Assembly: GCF_012933445.1 (NCBI RefSeq)
Contig: NZ_JABBNC010000040.1
Coordinates: 33,792 to 97,791, forward strand
Direction: 5' to 3'
Length of the DNA stretch: 64,000 nt
DNA from: Actinoplanes sp. TBRC 11911
Lineage (GTDB): Bacteria; Actinomycetota; Actinomycetes; Mycobacteriales; Micromonosporaceae
In this document: one piece after another, positions 7,944 through 19,260 of the stretch
How positions within the stretch are numbered: position 1 is the stretch's first letter
Layout: each line of letters opens with the position of its first letter
Made by a program: the position numbers and the translations under genes
The notes under the pieces: generated by a model
Database searches by the model: none
What the model was told of the DNA's origin: nothing
What the model saw: the letters and a program-made list of their open reading frames with translations, nothing else

Positions 7944-8282
7944 ATGACCGGAACCGAGGGCGCCAAAACCATCCTGTTCGCCGTCTCCGACCTGGCCAAG
8001 GCCAAGGAGACGTACACGGCCCTGCTCGGCATCGCACCGCAGACGGATTCCGACTACTACGTCGGCTTCGACGTCGCGGGCCAGCACATCGGGCTGGCGC
8101 CCGGCGGCGGGCCGTCCCCGGTGGCGTACTGGCACGTCGAGGACATCGAGACAAAGCTCGCCGAGCTGACCGCCGCGGGTGGCACCGTGAAGGATGCCCC
8201 GAAGCACGTGGGCGCCGGCCGCACCATCGCGACCGTGACCGACCGGGACGGTAACGTGCTGGGACTTGTCCAGGATCGATGA
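7944..8282 (+). CDS. VOC-family (glyoxalase/bleomycin-resistance fold) protein
   Basis: A 112-residue single-domain vicinal-oxygen-chelate protein with the usual pattern: an N-terminal FAVSDLAKAKETYTALLG, a central AYWHVEDIETKLAELTAAGGTV and a C-terminal TVTDRDGNVLGLVQ. Two ATGs compete; that at 7944 has GGAGGG (7931-7936) seven bases away, while the one at 7938 is only one base from it. Its stop overlaps an ATG of the downstream UvrA-like gene, so the two are translated together. VOC proteins next to UvrA-like ATPases suggest drug sequestration or modification, but that role is inferred. Confidence 0.87.
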   Translation: MTGTEGAKTILFAVSDLAKAKETYTALLGIAPQTDSDYYVGFDVAGQHIGLAPGGGPSPVAYWHVEDIETKLAELTAAGGTVKDAPKHVGAGRTIATVTDRDGNVLGLVQDR

Positions 8283-8296
8283 GCGTAGGAGAGACG

Positions 8297-10675
<2,379 letters not shown>

Positions 10676-10708
10676 TGGTTGGGGCATGCCACTAGTGGTC
10701 GCCGGCCG

Positions 10709-11113
10709 CTACCACTCGATCCCGCTGCGCGGGCGGGGCGGCACGGGCGTGGTGTTCCCAGGACCGATCCGGTCATCCAACGCATGGATCCGCCGCCGAA
10801 GAGCTCTCGCATCCTGGAGTGGCAGCACGCGCAACACGCGCTCCAAGACTTCGCGGTCGGCCCGTGGATCCGGGCAACAGCCCGCATGTCCGTAGAAGAG
10901 CTTGTCCGCACGCTCATCGTCCGAAGCACGAGCGAACGCCTGCCAGGCCTTCAATGCTGCGGCCACAGCCCCGGGACCAAAATCAGTCCGCTCCAGCCAC
11001 GCAATACGGCCGAGTCCTCTTGCGGACACACCATCGACAAGGGCGATTCGCGCACCAGGTTCCCGCCGCCGAGGCAGGTTGGCGCGGACGTGCCCTGGAG
11101 ACCTACGCCCCAT
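10709..11113 (-). CDS. Hypothetical protein
   Basis: I do not recognise the family. The 134-residue frame reads like real protein in its second half (IAWLERTDFGPGAVAAALKA, ERADKLFYGHAGCCPDPRAD, VLERVLRVLPLQDARALRRR) and ends with a helical Arg-rich region; the first 35 residues are Arg-rich and less convincing. GGGAG lies only two bases before the chosen ATG, so the start is doubtful and the gene could be a decayed remnant. It sits convergent to the UvrA-like gene in a 670-base gap before the sigma-factor operon; the remaining ~235 bases of that gap show nothing else. Confidence 0.45.
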   Translation of the reverse strand: MGRRSPGHVRANLPRRREPGARIALVDGVSARGLGRIAWLERTDFGPGAVAAALKAWQAFARASDDERADKLFYGHAGCCPDPRADREVLERVLRVLPLQDARALRRRIHALDDRIGPGNTTPVPPRPRSGIEW

Positions 11114-11347
11114 GGCTCCCGAAAGTGATCGTCATGCCGCCGATTGTTCCATGCGGCTCGACCCGCAGCCATCCCCTGCGAGCGGTTGGCTGTGGCTCGT
11201 CGAGTTGCTGCGGGCTGTGAGGATCCGGCGGAGGAGTCGTCGCGGGTACCTCCACTTCGGAAAGCTCTGCAGTGAAATTGGCCGGCGCGAAATGCAACCC
11301 CGGAGGCCCGCCAATCGTCAGGGGCGTGTGAGAGCGAAGGAGGGCCC

Positions 11348-11872
11348 GTGAAGCGAGAGCGTGACGAGCAGTTCCACAGCTTCGTGCTCGGCCACCGCGC
11401 CGGGCTGGTGCGGACGGCGACGCTGCTGACTGCGGGTGACGGACACCTGGCCGAGGATCTGGTCCAGTCCACCCTGACGAAGCTGTACGTCGCCTGGCCG
11501 GCGTTCCGGCGGGCCGACAATCCGGAGGGTTACCTGCGCCGGACGCTGGTGAACGCGCTGACCGACGAACGTCGTCGGTGGTGGCGTCGCCACGAGCGTC
11601 CAGTGGCCGTGCTTCCGGATCGGCCCGGGTTTGTGCCGGACACCGACCCGGAGGACGACACCGATGGGATCCGGGCGGCGCTGCGTGAGCTGCCGCCGAA
11701 GATGCGCGCCACGTTGGTGTTCCGCTACTTCTACGACCTGAACGTCGCCGACACCGCCGACGCCCTCGGGTGCTCCGAGGGCACGGTGAAGAGTCAAACG
11801 GCCCGGGCGCTGGAGCGGCTCCGGGCCGTGCTGGCCGAGACCCGCATTCCCCTGACAGGAGTCATCCGATGA
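11348..11872 (+). CDS. SigE-type ECF RNA polymerase sigma factor
   Basis: A 174-residue extracytoplasmic-function sigma factor. Region 2 spans about residues 10-80 (LLTAGDGHLAEDLVQSTLTKLYVAW, then RRTLVNALTDERRRWWRR), recognising the -10. Region 4 spans about 110-165 (LRELPPKMRATLVFRYFYDL, and the helix-turn-helix NVADTADALGCSEGTVKSQTARALERLR), recognising the -35. The GTG start has GAAGGAGGG immediately upstream. Its stop overlaps the next start (ATGA), so it is translationally coupled to a membrane protein that probably regulates it. Confidence 0.92.
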   Translation: MKRERDEQFHSFVLGHRAGLVRTATLLTAGDGHLAEDLVQSTLTKLYVAWPAFRRADNPEGYLRRTLVNALTDERRRWWRRHERPVAVLPDRPGFVPDTDPEDDTDGIRAALRELPPKMRATLVFRYFYDLNVADTADALGCSEGTVKSQTARALERLRAVLAETRIPLTGVIR

Positions 11873-12498
11873 TGGATCTGCACGAGCGTCTGTCCCGCAT
11901 CGCCGGCGCGGCCGGCGATACCTCGGCCGAGCAGGCGGACGCGGACGTGAAGCGCGGCCGCCGCGCGTTGCGCCACCGCCGTGCCGCCCGCGGAGCTGGT
12001 GCGTCGGTCTTCGTCGCGGCCGCTCTGGTGGCCGCGGTCACCTACGGCACCTCGACGTTGTCTCAGCCGGCGTCGACGCCCACCATCGCGTCCGCACACC
12101 TGGTTGCCTACCAGGGCGAACAGCCGAAGGGCTTCACGATCGACAAGGTACCGGCGAGCTGGGTGGTGCAGGGCGTCGACGCGGGCGTACTGACGATCGC
12201 CCCGGTCGACGCCGCGGACAAGAACCCGAACGTCTTCCTCGGCAAGATCGCCATCATGCTGCAGTCGGTGGACGACCACTCCACACCGACCGGCAAGGCG
12301 CTCACTGTGGCCAGCAAGCCGGGCGTCATCAGCGAGGCCGAGGGCACCGGCTACGGCAAGAACCTGTGGGTGAAGCAGCCAAACGGGATCTGGATGCAGG
12401 TCCAGGTCTGGGATGCCCGCGGCTGGACCGAGGCCGATCTGGTCGAGTTCGCCGGCGGCATCCACGTGCTGAAGGATGCCGTTCAGGGCCGCGGCTGA
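11869..12498 (+). CDS. Single-pass membrane protein, likely partner of the ECF sigma factor
   Basis: A 209-residue protein with an acidic cytoplasmic N-terminus, an Arg-rich stretch, one membrane helix at about 45-65 (GASVFVAAALVAAVTYGTST), and an extracellular domain of about 140 residues. The start overlaps the sigma-factor stop by four bases; AGGAG lies nine bases ahead. No His-x3-Cys-x2-Cys anti-sigma zinc motif is visible, so an anti-sigma role rests on position and topology. The extracellular domain (AYQGEQPKGFTIDKVPASW, then GKNLWVKQPNGIWMQVQVWD) has no family I can name. Confidence 0.82.
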   Translation: MMDLHERLSRIAGAAGDTSAEQADADVKRGRRALRHRRAARGAGASVFVAAALVAAVTYGTSTLSQPASTPTIASAHLVAYQGEQPKGFTIDKVPASWVVQGVDAGVLTIAPVDAADKNPNVFLGKIAIMLQSVDDHSTPTGKALTVASKPGVISEAEGTGYGKNLWVKQPNGIWMQVQVWDARGWTEADLVEFAGGIHVLKDAVQGRG

Positions 12499-12642
12499 CC
12501 TGGGGTCGCCCTGCGGTTCGCTGTCCTCATGTCTGCCCGCCTGCACGTGGCCGAGCGGGATCCGGGGTAGTGGCCGGCTGCGCGAGATGACTTGTGCTGT
12601 GGTCGAGGGTGGAGCCAAGCCGGACCAACCCTCGTCGATACG

Positions 12643-12673
12643 AACGCCACCCGGCCAGTCGCCGGGTGGCGTT
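12643..12673. terminator. GC-rich hairpin terminator
   Basis: A perfect 12-base stem (12643-12654 AACGCCACCCGG with 12662-12673) has a seven-base loop and no T-tract. It lies between the sigma-factor operon and the convergent secreted-protein gene and could end either transcript. Confidence 0.7.
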
Positions 12674-12765
12674 ACGACCGTTCCAGGTCGGCTACGTCGC
12701 CCACGTGGACCGGCGTTCGCTCGCGACCAGTTCCACGCGGGTCGCCTCGGTATCTCGACAGTGTG

Positions 12766-13095
12766 TCAGAGGATCTGGAATCGCGTGATCCGTACGCGGG
12801 GACTGATACTGTCGCAGGTGCCGTAGTAGGTGTACTGGTCCGGATAGCCGGTAACCGCCCAGACGGTGTTGTTGTAGCCGCCACAGACCTGCCAGACGTT
12901 GTAGATCAGCACGGCCATCGAACCGGCATTTGCGAAGCAAAGAACGCCCTCGTTTTTCACCTGGGCGTAGTCGGCACGCGGGCAGCCGCTGGTAACTCGG
13001 TTGATTGCCTGAGCACCGGTCGACGGCAGCGCACTGAAAATCAATCCAGTCGCAGCCAGGCCGATGGCGGCCCGCTTGAGCATTCTGCGCAGCAT
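12766..13095 (-). CDS. Small secreted protein, beta/gamma-crystallin-like
   Basis: A 109-residue exported protein. A signal peptide (MLRRMLKRAAIGLAATGLIF..., cleavage after AQA) is followed by about 78 residues with four Cys (SGCPRADYAQVKN, GVLCFANAGS, WQVCGGYNN, YYGTCDS), probably two disulfides. The order of N-terminal CPRADY-type segment, LCFANAG strand, then YNN resembles single-domain beta/gamma-crystallin or killer-toxin-like secreted proteins of streptomycetes; this assignment is tentative. ATG at 13095 has GGAGGG about eight bases upstream. Monocistronic. Confidence 0.72.
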   Translation of the reverse strand: MLRRMLKRAAIGLAATGLIFSALPSTGAQAINRVTSGCPRADYAQVKNEGVLCFANAGSMAVLIYNVWQVCGGYNNTVWAVTGYPDQYTYYGTCDSISPRVRITRFQIL

Positions 13096-13602
13096 GAAAG
13101 AACCCTCCAACCAGAGTAATGAATACACGGTCGGGGAAGACCGCACGCCCAGTCGGCGGACCCCGTCCACAAAGGACGCTATTACGTATATCGATGTCTG
13201 CGTGTCCTAGGCGGAGCCGTCGGCGTGCGTGCGGTCCGCTGCATTGCGTAGCGATGATACTCGATGTCTGCGTCGCCGGGCGCCGGTCGCGCCGCGGACG
13301 GGGTGGCGTTCGATCCGCGCGAGAATTCCCAGCATGTGCCGGGTGTGGCCGGGCGGCCCGTCCCGTTTCGGCCGCGACCGTCGGAGCCGAACCAGTGTCC
13401 GCACCGGGGTGGCAGGCTATCGATGGGCTCGGATGCGCTGTAGCGTCTCCGGTGCCGGAGGGGCGCGCCCGCTGCGGGGTAGCCCACTCGTCGCGGTCTC
13501 TGTTAGCGTGTCCCCGTCCGAGGCTGATCGATCGGTTCCCGCATTTCTTGTCCGGCCATGTGGATTCAGCGCCGATATTGCGACGAAGGCGATAGGTAAA
13601 GG
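13096..13602. other. Intergenic region between divergent genes
   Basis: About 500 bases without a convincing gene, separating the minus-strand secreted protein from the plus-strand export operon; it should hold both promoters. The only structure I note is a 13-base direct repeat (TCGATGTCTGCGT at 13191 and 13261), 70 bases apart, which could be a regulator's paired sites. Confidence 0.4.
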
Positions 13603-14508
13603 GTGAGAGATCATCTCGCACGCATTGTTCACGGCGGAGCAATGAGCACTCTGCTGGCATTGTCGATGTTGCTCGCCGCGTGTCAGGATCAGGGTGCGTC
13701 GGCTTCGTCCGCCGCCGAGACACCCGCAGTTCCGGCGGCGGTGCCGGTCGACCCGCCGGTCTCCGGCTACGCGGCTTCGCTCAAGGCGCCGTTAGCGGCC
13801 TATGATCTCTCGTCGAAACAGGCGGCGTCATTGTGGACGGCCATGCGGCTGCTGCGGATTTCGTGCATGCAGAAAAAGGGATACACAGAATACGTCGGGC
13901 AAGACATGGAACCGGTGGACGAAGCCGAGGCAAGCTCCAACGACGCTTTCAAGCAGCCGGCCGGTCCGTGGGGATATCTGGGTGCGGAGACCGCCGCCCA
14001 GCGAGGATTCCTGAACAGCGTGATCGACAACAAGAAGCTGACCAAGGTGGACCTCCCGGAGACCACGTTGACGGCCTCGCGAGCCTGCTACGACGACGCG
14101 TCTGCGAAGCTCACGCGTCCGACAGCCGGAGCGGACCTGGTCCGGCAACTGACTCAGGCCGCGTCGATAAACACCGAACGCGACAGCAGAGTCGTGGCGG
14201 CGCGCGAGACCTGGCGTGGCTGCATGGCGAAGGAGGGTTTTCAGACGGCACACCCGCAGGAACTCGTCGAGAAGCAATGGCGAGCGAGGCCGGATGATCC
14301 ACCGGCCGGGGACGAGATCCAGGCCGCTCGAACAGACGAGAAGTGCACCAGGTCGTCGGGGCTGGCTCGCATCTATTTCCCGGTCGAATGGGCCTACCAG
14401 CGGGCGCTGATCGACCAGAATCTGCAGGTGCTCACCGAGTACCAGAAGCAAGTCCAGGCCAGGCTGGCGGAAGCCGCCCGGATCGCGGCGACCGGCGCTT
14501 CGTCGTAG
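13603..14508 (+). CDS. Lipoprotein of unknown function, first gene of export operon
   Basis: A 301-residue lipoprotein: signal peptide with n-region MRDHLARIVHGG, hydrophobic core and lipobox LLAAC (Cys about residue 27), then an Ala/Pro-rich linker and a mostly helical domain with several Cys (RISCMQKKGY, SRACYDDASAK, WRGCMAKEGF, DEKCTRSSG). GTG 13603 gives a charged n-region; the in-frame ATG 13642 would leave the signal without positive charge. The family is not recognised. Four bases separate it from the adaptor gene, so it probably works with, or is carried by, the MacAB-like exporter. Confidence 0.8.
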   Translation: MRDHLARIVHGGAMSTLLALSMLLAACQDQGASASSAAETPAVPAAVPVDPPVSGYAASLKAPLAAYDLSSKQAASLWTAMRLLRISCMQKKGYTEYVGQDMEPVDEAEASSNDAFKQPAGPWGYLGAETAAQRGFLNSVIDNKKLTKVDLPETTLTASRACYDDASAKLTRPTAGADLVRQLTQAASINTERDSRVVAARETWRGCMAKEGFQTAHPQELVEKQWRARPDDPPAGDEIQAARTDEKCTRSSGLARIYFPVEWAYQRALIDQNLQVLTEYQKQVQARLAEAARIAATGASS

Positions 14509-14512
14509 CGGC

Positions 14513-15766
14513 ATGGTGAGCGTCAACAGTGCTTCGCGGGCCCGCACGGCGATCATCGTGATCGTCGTCTCCGCTCTTGTCTCGACCGGCGGGGTTTTCG
14601 CGACACGGTTCGTGCGCTCCCCGGCACAACTCGCGGCGGACACCGCGGAACCGGCGCCCGCACAGCTGACAGCGCCCGTGGAGAGCCGTCGTCTGGCCGT
14701 CACGGAGGTCGTACGCGGCAAGGTCTATCCAGGGGTCGAATATCGGATCACCCCGGCGGCATCCTCGCCCAGGATCACGGGTCTCTATGTCTCGGCCATG
14801 GGCGTCGCGCCCGGCGACAGGATCAAGGACGGCGCATTCGTGGCGGCGGTGTCGGGACGGCCCATCTTCGTCCTGCGCGGCCCGGTCCCCGCCTACCGTA
14901 ACCTCACGGTCGGTGACAGCGGCGACGACGTGCGCCAACTCCAGCAAGCGATGGCGGAACTGGGCTACCGGAGGGGTTCCGACAAGCGAGGCGCCTTCGG
15001 TCTAGGGACGGCGAAGGCAGTCGCATCGTTTTACCGCGATCGCGGATACGAGCCGATGACGACCACCGCATCGCCGGCGCCCACCGGCAACGCGGCGGCG
15101 AATGGCGCCGCGGGCGGGTCGCAGCAAGTGCAAGTACCCAGCGGCGAGCTTGTCTTCCTACCCGCGCTTCCGGCGACCGTTATCGATGTGACAGGCGCGG
15201 TGGGCCGATCGGTGAGCGGGCCGTTGATCAAGCTCAGCACCGGGACGATGGTGGCCACCGGCCAGCTTTCCCCGGACAAGAGAGACCTGGTTCGTAAGAA
15301 GATGGCAGCTCGGATCACCGACGACAGGTCCGGCACCACCATCACCGGCACGGTCACCTCGATCGGTGCTCCCACCAGCGAACCCTTGGGCAGCACCGTG
15401 GTCTCCATCGGCGGCGCCGAACCCGGCGCGGCTGATCAGGGCGCCGAGCCGAGCCCGGACGGCGGCGCGACCCCGTATGTGCCGGTGACCGTGGAATCGA
15501 GCAAGCCGATTCCGCCGAGCATGATCGGTGCCGACGTGCGTATAGCTATCGACACACAAGTGTCGGCCAGCAAGGCGACCGTCGTGCCGATCTCGGCGGT
15601 GACGACGTCGGCAGACGGCACCACCCAGGTGACGATCGTAGGCGCCGCGGGAAAAACGACCCCGGTGACGGTGACGACCGGGCTTTCCGCTGAGGGCATG
15701 GTGGAGATACAGGTGCTGGCGGGTGACCTGAATCCGGGTGACCGCGTGCTGGTCGGACACCAGTGA
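14513..15766 (+). CDS. Membrane-fusion/adaptor protein with peptidoglycan-binding domain
   Basis: A 417-residue protein anchored by one N-terminal helix (about residues 9-30), resembling the adaptor (MacA/HlyD-type) subunits of Gram-positive ABC exporters. A peptidoglycan-binding domain lies at about 131-185 (LTVGDSGDDVRQLQQAMAEL, GYRRGSDKRGAFGLGTAKAV). Beta-rich barrel and membrane-proximal segments follow, including the C-terminal VPISAVTTSADGTTQVTIVG and GDLNPGDRVLVG. Its stop overlaps the ATPase start. It would hold the exporter at the cell wall. The ATG at 14513 lacks a good ribosome-binding site; GTG 14516 is possible. Confidence 0.87.
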   Translation: MVSVNSASRARTAIIVIVVSALVSTGGVFATRFVRSPAQLAADTAEPAPAQLTAPVESRRLAVTEVVRGKVYPGVEYRITPAASSPRITGLYVSAMGVAPGDRIKDGAFVAAVSGRPIFVLRGPVPAYRNLTVGDSGDDVRQLQQAMAELGYRRGSDKRGAFGLGTAKAVASFYRDRGYEPMTTTASPAPTGNAAANGAAGGSQQVQVPSGELVFLPALPATVIDVTGAVGRSVSGPLIKLSTGTMVATGQLSPDKRDLVRKKMAARITDDRSGTTITGTVTSIGAPTSEPLGSTVVSIGGAEPGAADQGAEPSPDGGATPYVPVTVESSKPIPPSMIGADVRIAIDTQVSASKATVVPISAVTTSADGTTQVTIVGAAGKTTPVTVTTGLSAEGMVEIQVLAGDLNPGDRVLVGHQ

Positions 15767-16470
15767 CGGCATACGAGGTCCGGCGGGAGCCTGTTCTGCG
15801 GCTCATCGGACTAGGTCGCCACTTCCCCGGGCCGCCGCCCGTGCAAGCGTTGTATCCCAGTGACCTGGCCGTCTTCGCCGGTGAGTATCTCGCGGTAACC
15901 GGTCCATCGGGTTCCGGAAAATCGACGCTCTTGCACATCCTCGGCTTGCTGGACCGCCCGACCTCGGGCCAGTACCTCCTCGACGGCGACGACACCGCAC
16001 GGCTGCCGGAACGCGATCGCTCGTCGCTGCGCGCCAATCGGATCGGCTTCGTCTTCCAGTCGTTCCACCTGTTGCCGCACCGGAGCGTCGTGGAGAACGT
16101 CGCCCTCGCGATGCTCTACAACCGCAGTCGCCGGTCGTCGCGGCGGCCTGCCGCCGAGGCCGCACTCCGTCAAGTCGGTCTCGACCACCGCCTTGATGCC
16201 CGGCCCACCACACTGTCCGGTGGCGAGCGACAGCGCGTGGCGATCGCACGTGCTCTGGTGAATAGTCCAAGTCTCCTGCTGTGCGACGAACCCACCGGCA
16301 ATCTGGACAGCACCAATTCGCGGAGCGTGCTGGACCACCTCGGGGAACTGAGCGCGAATGGATACACCATCATCGTGATCACACATGATCCGTCCGTAGC
16401 GGCCCGAGCCGAGCGCGTCGTGGAGATCAGGGACGGCCGCCTGGTCGAGACCGGTGCGGCAATCCGGTGA
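15763..16470 (+). CDS. MacB-type ABC transporter ATP-binding protein
   Basis: A 235-residue ATPase of the MacB/LolD/FtsE group. Visible motifs are Walker A GPSGSGKST, Q-loop FVFQSFHLLP, signature LSGGERQRVAIARAL, Walker B LLLCDEPTGNLD and the H-loop ITHD. The GTG start overlaps the adaptor stop, and its own stop overlaps the permease start, so the three subunits are translationally coupled. This class uses ATP hydrolysis for mechanotransmission, moving substrates such as lipoproteins, peptides or drugs from the outer face of the membrane. Confidence 0.94.
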   Translation: MTAYEVRREPVLRLIGLGRHFPGPPPVQALYPSDLAVFAGEYLAVTGPSGSGKSTLLHILGLLDRPTSGQYLLDGDDTARLPERDRSSLRANRIGFVFQSFHLLPHRSVVENVALAMLYNRSRRSSRRPAAEAALRQVGLDHRLDARPTTLSGGERQRVAIARALVNSPSLLLCDEPTGNLDSTNSRSVLDHLGELSANGYTIIVITHDPSVAARAERVVEIRDGRLVETGAAIR

Positions 16471-17738
16471 CCTCGCGGGAGCCCGCCCGATTCCCGGCCA
16501 CCCGGCTCGGTGTCCGCGACGCTGTCATCGAGGCCCTGGCAGGTAGTCTGCAGCGGCCCGGACGCGCGATCCTTACCATGCTGGGCACCATCCTGGGCGT
16601 CGGCGCCTTTGTCGCGGTGCTGGGCCTTACCTCCACCGCCACCGGGCAAATCTCCACCCAGTTCACCGTCCTGCAGGCCACCACCGTCAACGTTGTCGAC
16701 CGAGCGTCGGCCGACGGGGCAAACCGGCCGGAGAATGCCGGTGACCCCAGCGCGGCGCGGCCACCGATCAGCTTTCCCAGCGATGCCGGCGAGCGGATCG
16801 AACGGCTCAACGGCGTCCAAGCCGCCGGCCTGTGGTGGATCGCTCCGTTGGGCAGAACCGGCATCAGCTCGAACCCCAACGGTGCCGGTGACGGCGAAGG
16901 CCTCAAGGTTTACGCCGCCGCCCCCGGGGCGATCGCCGCTATGGAAGTGACACTGGTTACCGGCGCCACATTGGATCCCTTCGTGGAACAGCACCACGAG
17001 CGGGCGATCATGCTGAGCGCCGCGGCCGCGGCCCGGCTCGGTGTCCGCGATCTGACGGCGCGACCGGCGGTCTTCCTGGGGGATCTCGCCTACACCGTCG
17101 TCGGAATCTATTCGGACAGCCGGCGAAATCCCGAGGTTTCGCTCGGAGCGCTGATTCCGGCGAGTACCGCGCTCCGGGACTTCGGGAATCCCGACCCCGG
17201 CGAGATGCCGGCGACATTGGTGATCGCTACCCGGGTCGGCGCGGCGCAACTGGTCGCCCGGCAGGCGCCCTTGGCGCTGCGACCGGATGAGCCAGACAGT
17301 CTGGTGGCCATCGCCCCACCGGACCCGCATACGCTTCGGGACAAGGTGTCGGGCGATCTTACCGGACTGTTTCTGGCACTCGCCGGCGTTTCGCTGACCA
17401 TCGGAACCGTCGGAATCGCCAACACGACCCTGGTGTCCGTGCTGGAGCGGGTGGGCGAGATCGGTCTGCGCCGATCGTTGGGGGCACGGCCTCGGCACAT
17501 CGCCGCCCAGTTCCTCATCGAGTCATTGCTGACGGGCACGATCGGTGGCCTCGTCGGCACGAGTTTGGGCGTCGTCGCGGTGATCATGGTTGCTGCCGCC
17601 CGCCACTGGACAGCGGTCATCGATCCGGCAGTGACGTTGCCCGCGCCTGTCCTGGGCAGCGTCGTCGGGCTTCTCGCGGGACTTTATCCGGCGTTGCGAG
17701 CCGCGAACATCGACCCGATCACCGCGCTGCGGTCATGA
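16467..17738 (+). CDS. MacB/FtsX-family ABC permease
   Basis: A 423-residue permease with the MacB layout: one N-terminal helix (about 38-60), a large extracellular domain (about 65-290, the MacB periplasmic-core type), then three C-terminal helices. The conserved cytoplasmic loop VLERVGEIGLRRSLGARPRH and the following FLIESLLTGTIGGLVG are typical FtsX-family elements. It starts at GTG 16467, overlapping the ATPase stop by four bases. With the ATPase, adaptor and lipoprotein it forms one operon whose substrate is unknown. Confidence 0.92.
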   Translation: MTSREPARFPATRLGVRDAVIEALAGSLQRPGRAILTMLGTILGVGAFVAVLGLTSTATGQISTQFTVLQATTVNVVDRASADGANRPENAGDPSAARPPISFPSDAGERIERLNGVQAAGLWWIAPLGRTGISSNPNGAGDGEGLKVYAAAPGAIAAMEVTLVTGATLDPFVEQHHERAIMLSAAAAARLGVRDLTARPAVFLGDLAYTVVGIYSDSRRNPEVSLGALIPASTALRDFGNPDPGEMPATLVIATRVGAAQLVARQAPLALRPDEPDSLVAIAPPDPHTLRDKVSGDLTGLFLALAGVSLTIGTVGIANTTLVSVLERVGEIGLRRSLGARPRHIAAQFLIESLLTGTIGGLVGTSLGVVAVIMVAAARHWTAVIDPAVTLPAPVLGSVVGLLAGLYPALRAANIDPITALRS

Positions 17739-17801
17739 CCGAGCCGCACCGGCGCCTGGACATGGGGTGAAGAAGCCCTTTGGCGTAGTCACCGGCTGCA
17801 C

Positions 17802-18380
17802 GTGTATGTCGACAACGACCCTCTCGTCCTGACGGATGCCCGTGCCCTGCTGGCCAGCAGTCCCCAGGGTGCCACCGCGTATATCGACGTCGACCTGTAC
17901 GACCCGGCGCGCATCCTGGGCGAGGCGGCGCAGACCCTCGACTTCGGCAAGCCGGTGGCGTTGATGCTGATGGGCATTCTGGGCCACGTCGAGTCGGACG
18001 ACGAGGCCAGGTCGATCATCGAGCGGTTGATGTCGGTCTTCCCGGCGGGCAGCTACGTGGCGATGTACGACGGCGGCGACACGGATCCGGACGTCGTCGA
18101 GGCGACGCGCATCTGGAACGTGTCCGCCAACCCGAAATATCACCTGCGCAGCCCCGTACGCCTCGCCGCGCTGCTGAGCGGTCTGGAAATGGTCGATCCT
18201 GGTGTGGCATCGGTGACTCGGTGGAAGCCGGACGCCGAGGCGCCCGCGCAGCCCGAGATCGCTCAGTTCGCCGCCGTGGCCCTTAGGCGTAGCGTGCGGA
18301 TGTGCGATGGTGATGACGATATTGTGGAGTTCGCCGACGGCGTCCACGTACAGCCGGGAGGGGTCCGGGGCCGCGGCTGA
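17802..18380 (+). pseudogene. 5'-truncated SAM-dependent methyltransferase (PF04672/DUF574 type)
   Basis: The frame starts abruptly inside a methyltransferase: VYVDNDPLVLTDARALLAS is the motif that normally lies about 100 residues into these ~265-residue actinomycete proteins. Later family segments follow (AYIDVDLYDPARILGEAAQT, DFGKPVALMLMGILGHV, SYVAMYDGGDTDPD). The upstream SAM-binding half is missing and nothing matching it lies before the permease stop. The last 20 residues also read unlike the family, so the 3' end may be shifted. Probably a decayed copy without activity. Confidence 0.78.
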
Positions 18381-18507
18381 GCCCCCAGCCGGCGAGGTGC
18401 CGAGGAACCGCACCTCGCGTCCTCCCGGCGAGTGAAAGCTCGCAACGAAACGGCTGACGGCTCAACACCGACGCGTTCGCGCGGCCGTCCTGCGCCATGA
18501 TGAGCCG

Positions 18508-19218
18508 GTGACCGACGACGTCCTGAGTCAGATTCTCTCGTTGCGGGAACGTGGTAGCACGCCCAAGCAGATCGCCAAGGCACTCGGGCTGCGGCCCGCG
18601 GTCGTCGCCCCGCTCATCCGCCAAGCTGCCGAGGCCCATCAGGGCGGCGTCGACCCGGCCGAGCGGTCGCTGATGGGTTGCTGGATCAGCCCCGGCTGGA
18701 GCGCCGGCCTGGGACTCGACGACGTACCGCAATGGGCTGCCGCCGATCCGATTGGTGCCGCCGATCCCGACGCGGGTGGCCTCGCGAAGATTCTCATCGT
18801 CCGTCGAGAGCGCGCCAGCCGCGTCACAGTCTGCGGCTACCTAGTTGATGTGTACTGCTTGGGCGTCAAAGACAGCATCGGCCCGCAACTCATCGGCTCT
18901 GGCTCCGTCGACGCGTACCGCCATAATTTTTTCGAGGCATTCAATACTCCTGCTCTTCCCGCTCCTGTGGAGCTCGCCCAGGATCTAATCCACGGTGCCG
19001 TCGCCTACGCCCGCGGCCTTGGCTTCGAGCCGGCGGCCAATTTCGCCTTGACCGCCCCGTACCTCGGTACGTCGACCGGACCCACGGCGATCCGCTTCGG
19101 CCGCGAGGGCAAGCCGTTCTACATCTCCGGCCCGTACGACAACCCCCGCGCTGTTATCGCAACCCTCGAGACCACCGCAGGGCCCGGCAACTACCACTAC
19201 CTCACGCACCTGCGGTAA
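18508..19218 (+). CDS. Helix-turn-helix protein of unknown function
   Basis: A 236-residue protein. Residues about 5-38 form a helix-turn-helix of the resolvase/sigma-70 region 4 kind (LRERGSTPKQIAKALGLRPA). The rest is a globular domain with well-conserved-looking segments (MGCWISPGWSAGLGLDDVP, ILIVRRERASRVTVCGYLVD, CLGVKDSIGPQ) that I cannot assign. The GTG start has no obvious ribosome-binding site. It precedes the NLR cluster, but no link is shown. Confidence 0.7.
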   Translation: MTDDVLSQILSLRERGSTPKQIAKALGLRPAVVAPLIRQAAEAHQGGVDPAERSLMGCWISPGWSAGLGLDDVPQWAAADPIGAADPDAGGLAKILIVRRERASRVTVCGYLVDVYCLGVKDSIGPQLIGSGSVDAYRHNFFEAFNTPALPAPVELAQDLIHGAVAYARGLGFEPAANFALTAPYLGTSTGPTAIRFGREGKPFYISGPYDNPRAVIATLETTAGPGNYHYLTHLR

Positions 19219-19260
19219 CCAAGGATCCCCGGGATCCGTTACTGGTGATCACCACAATCA

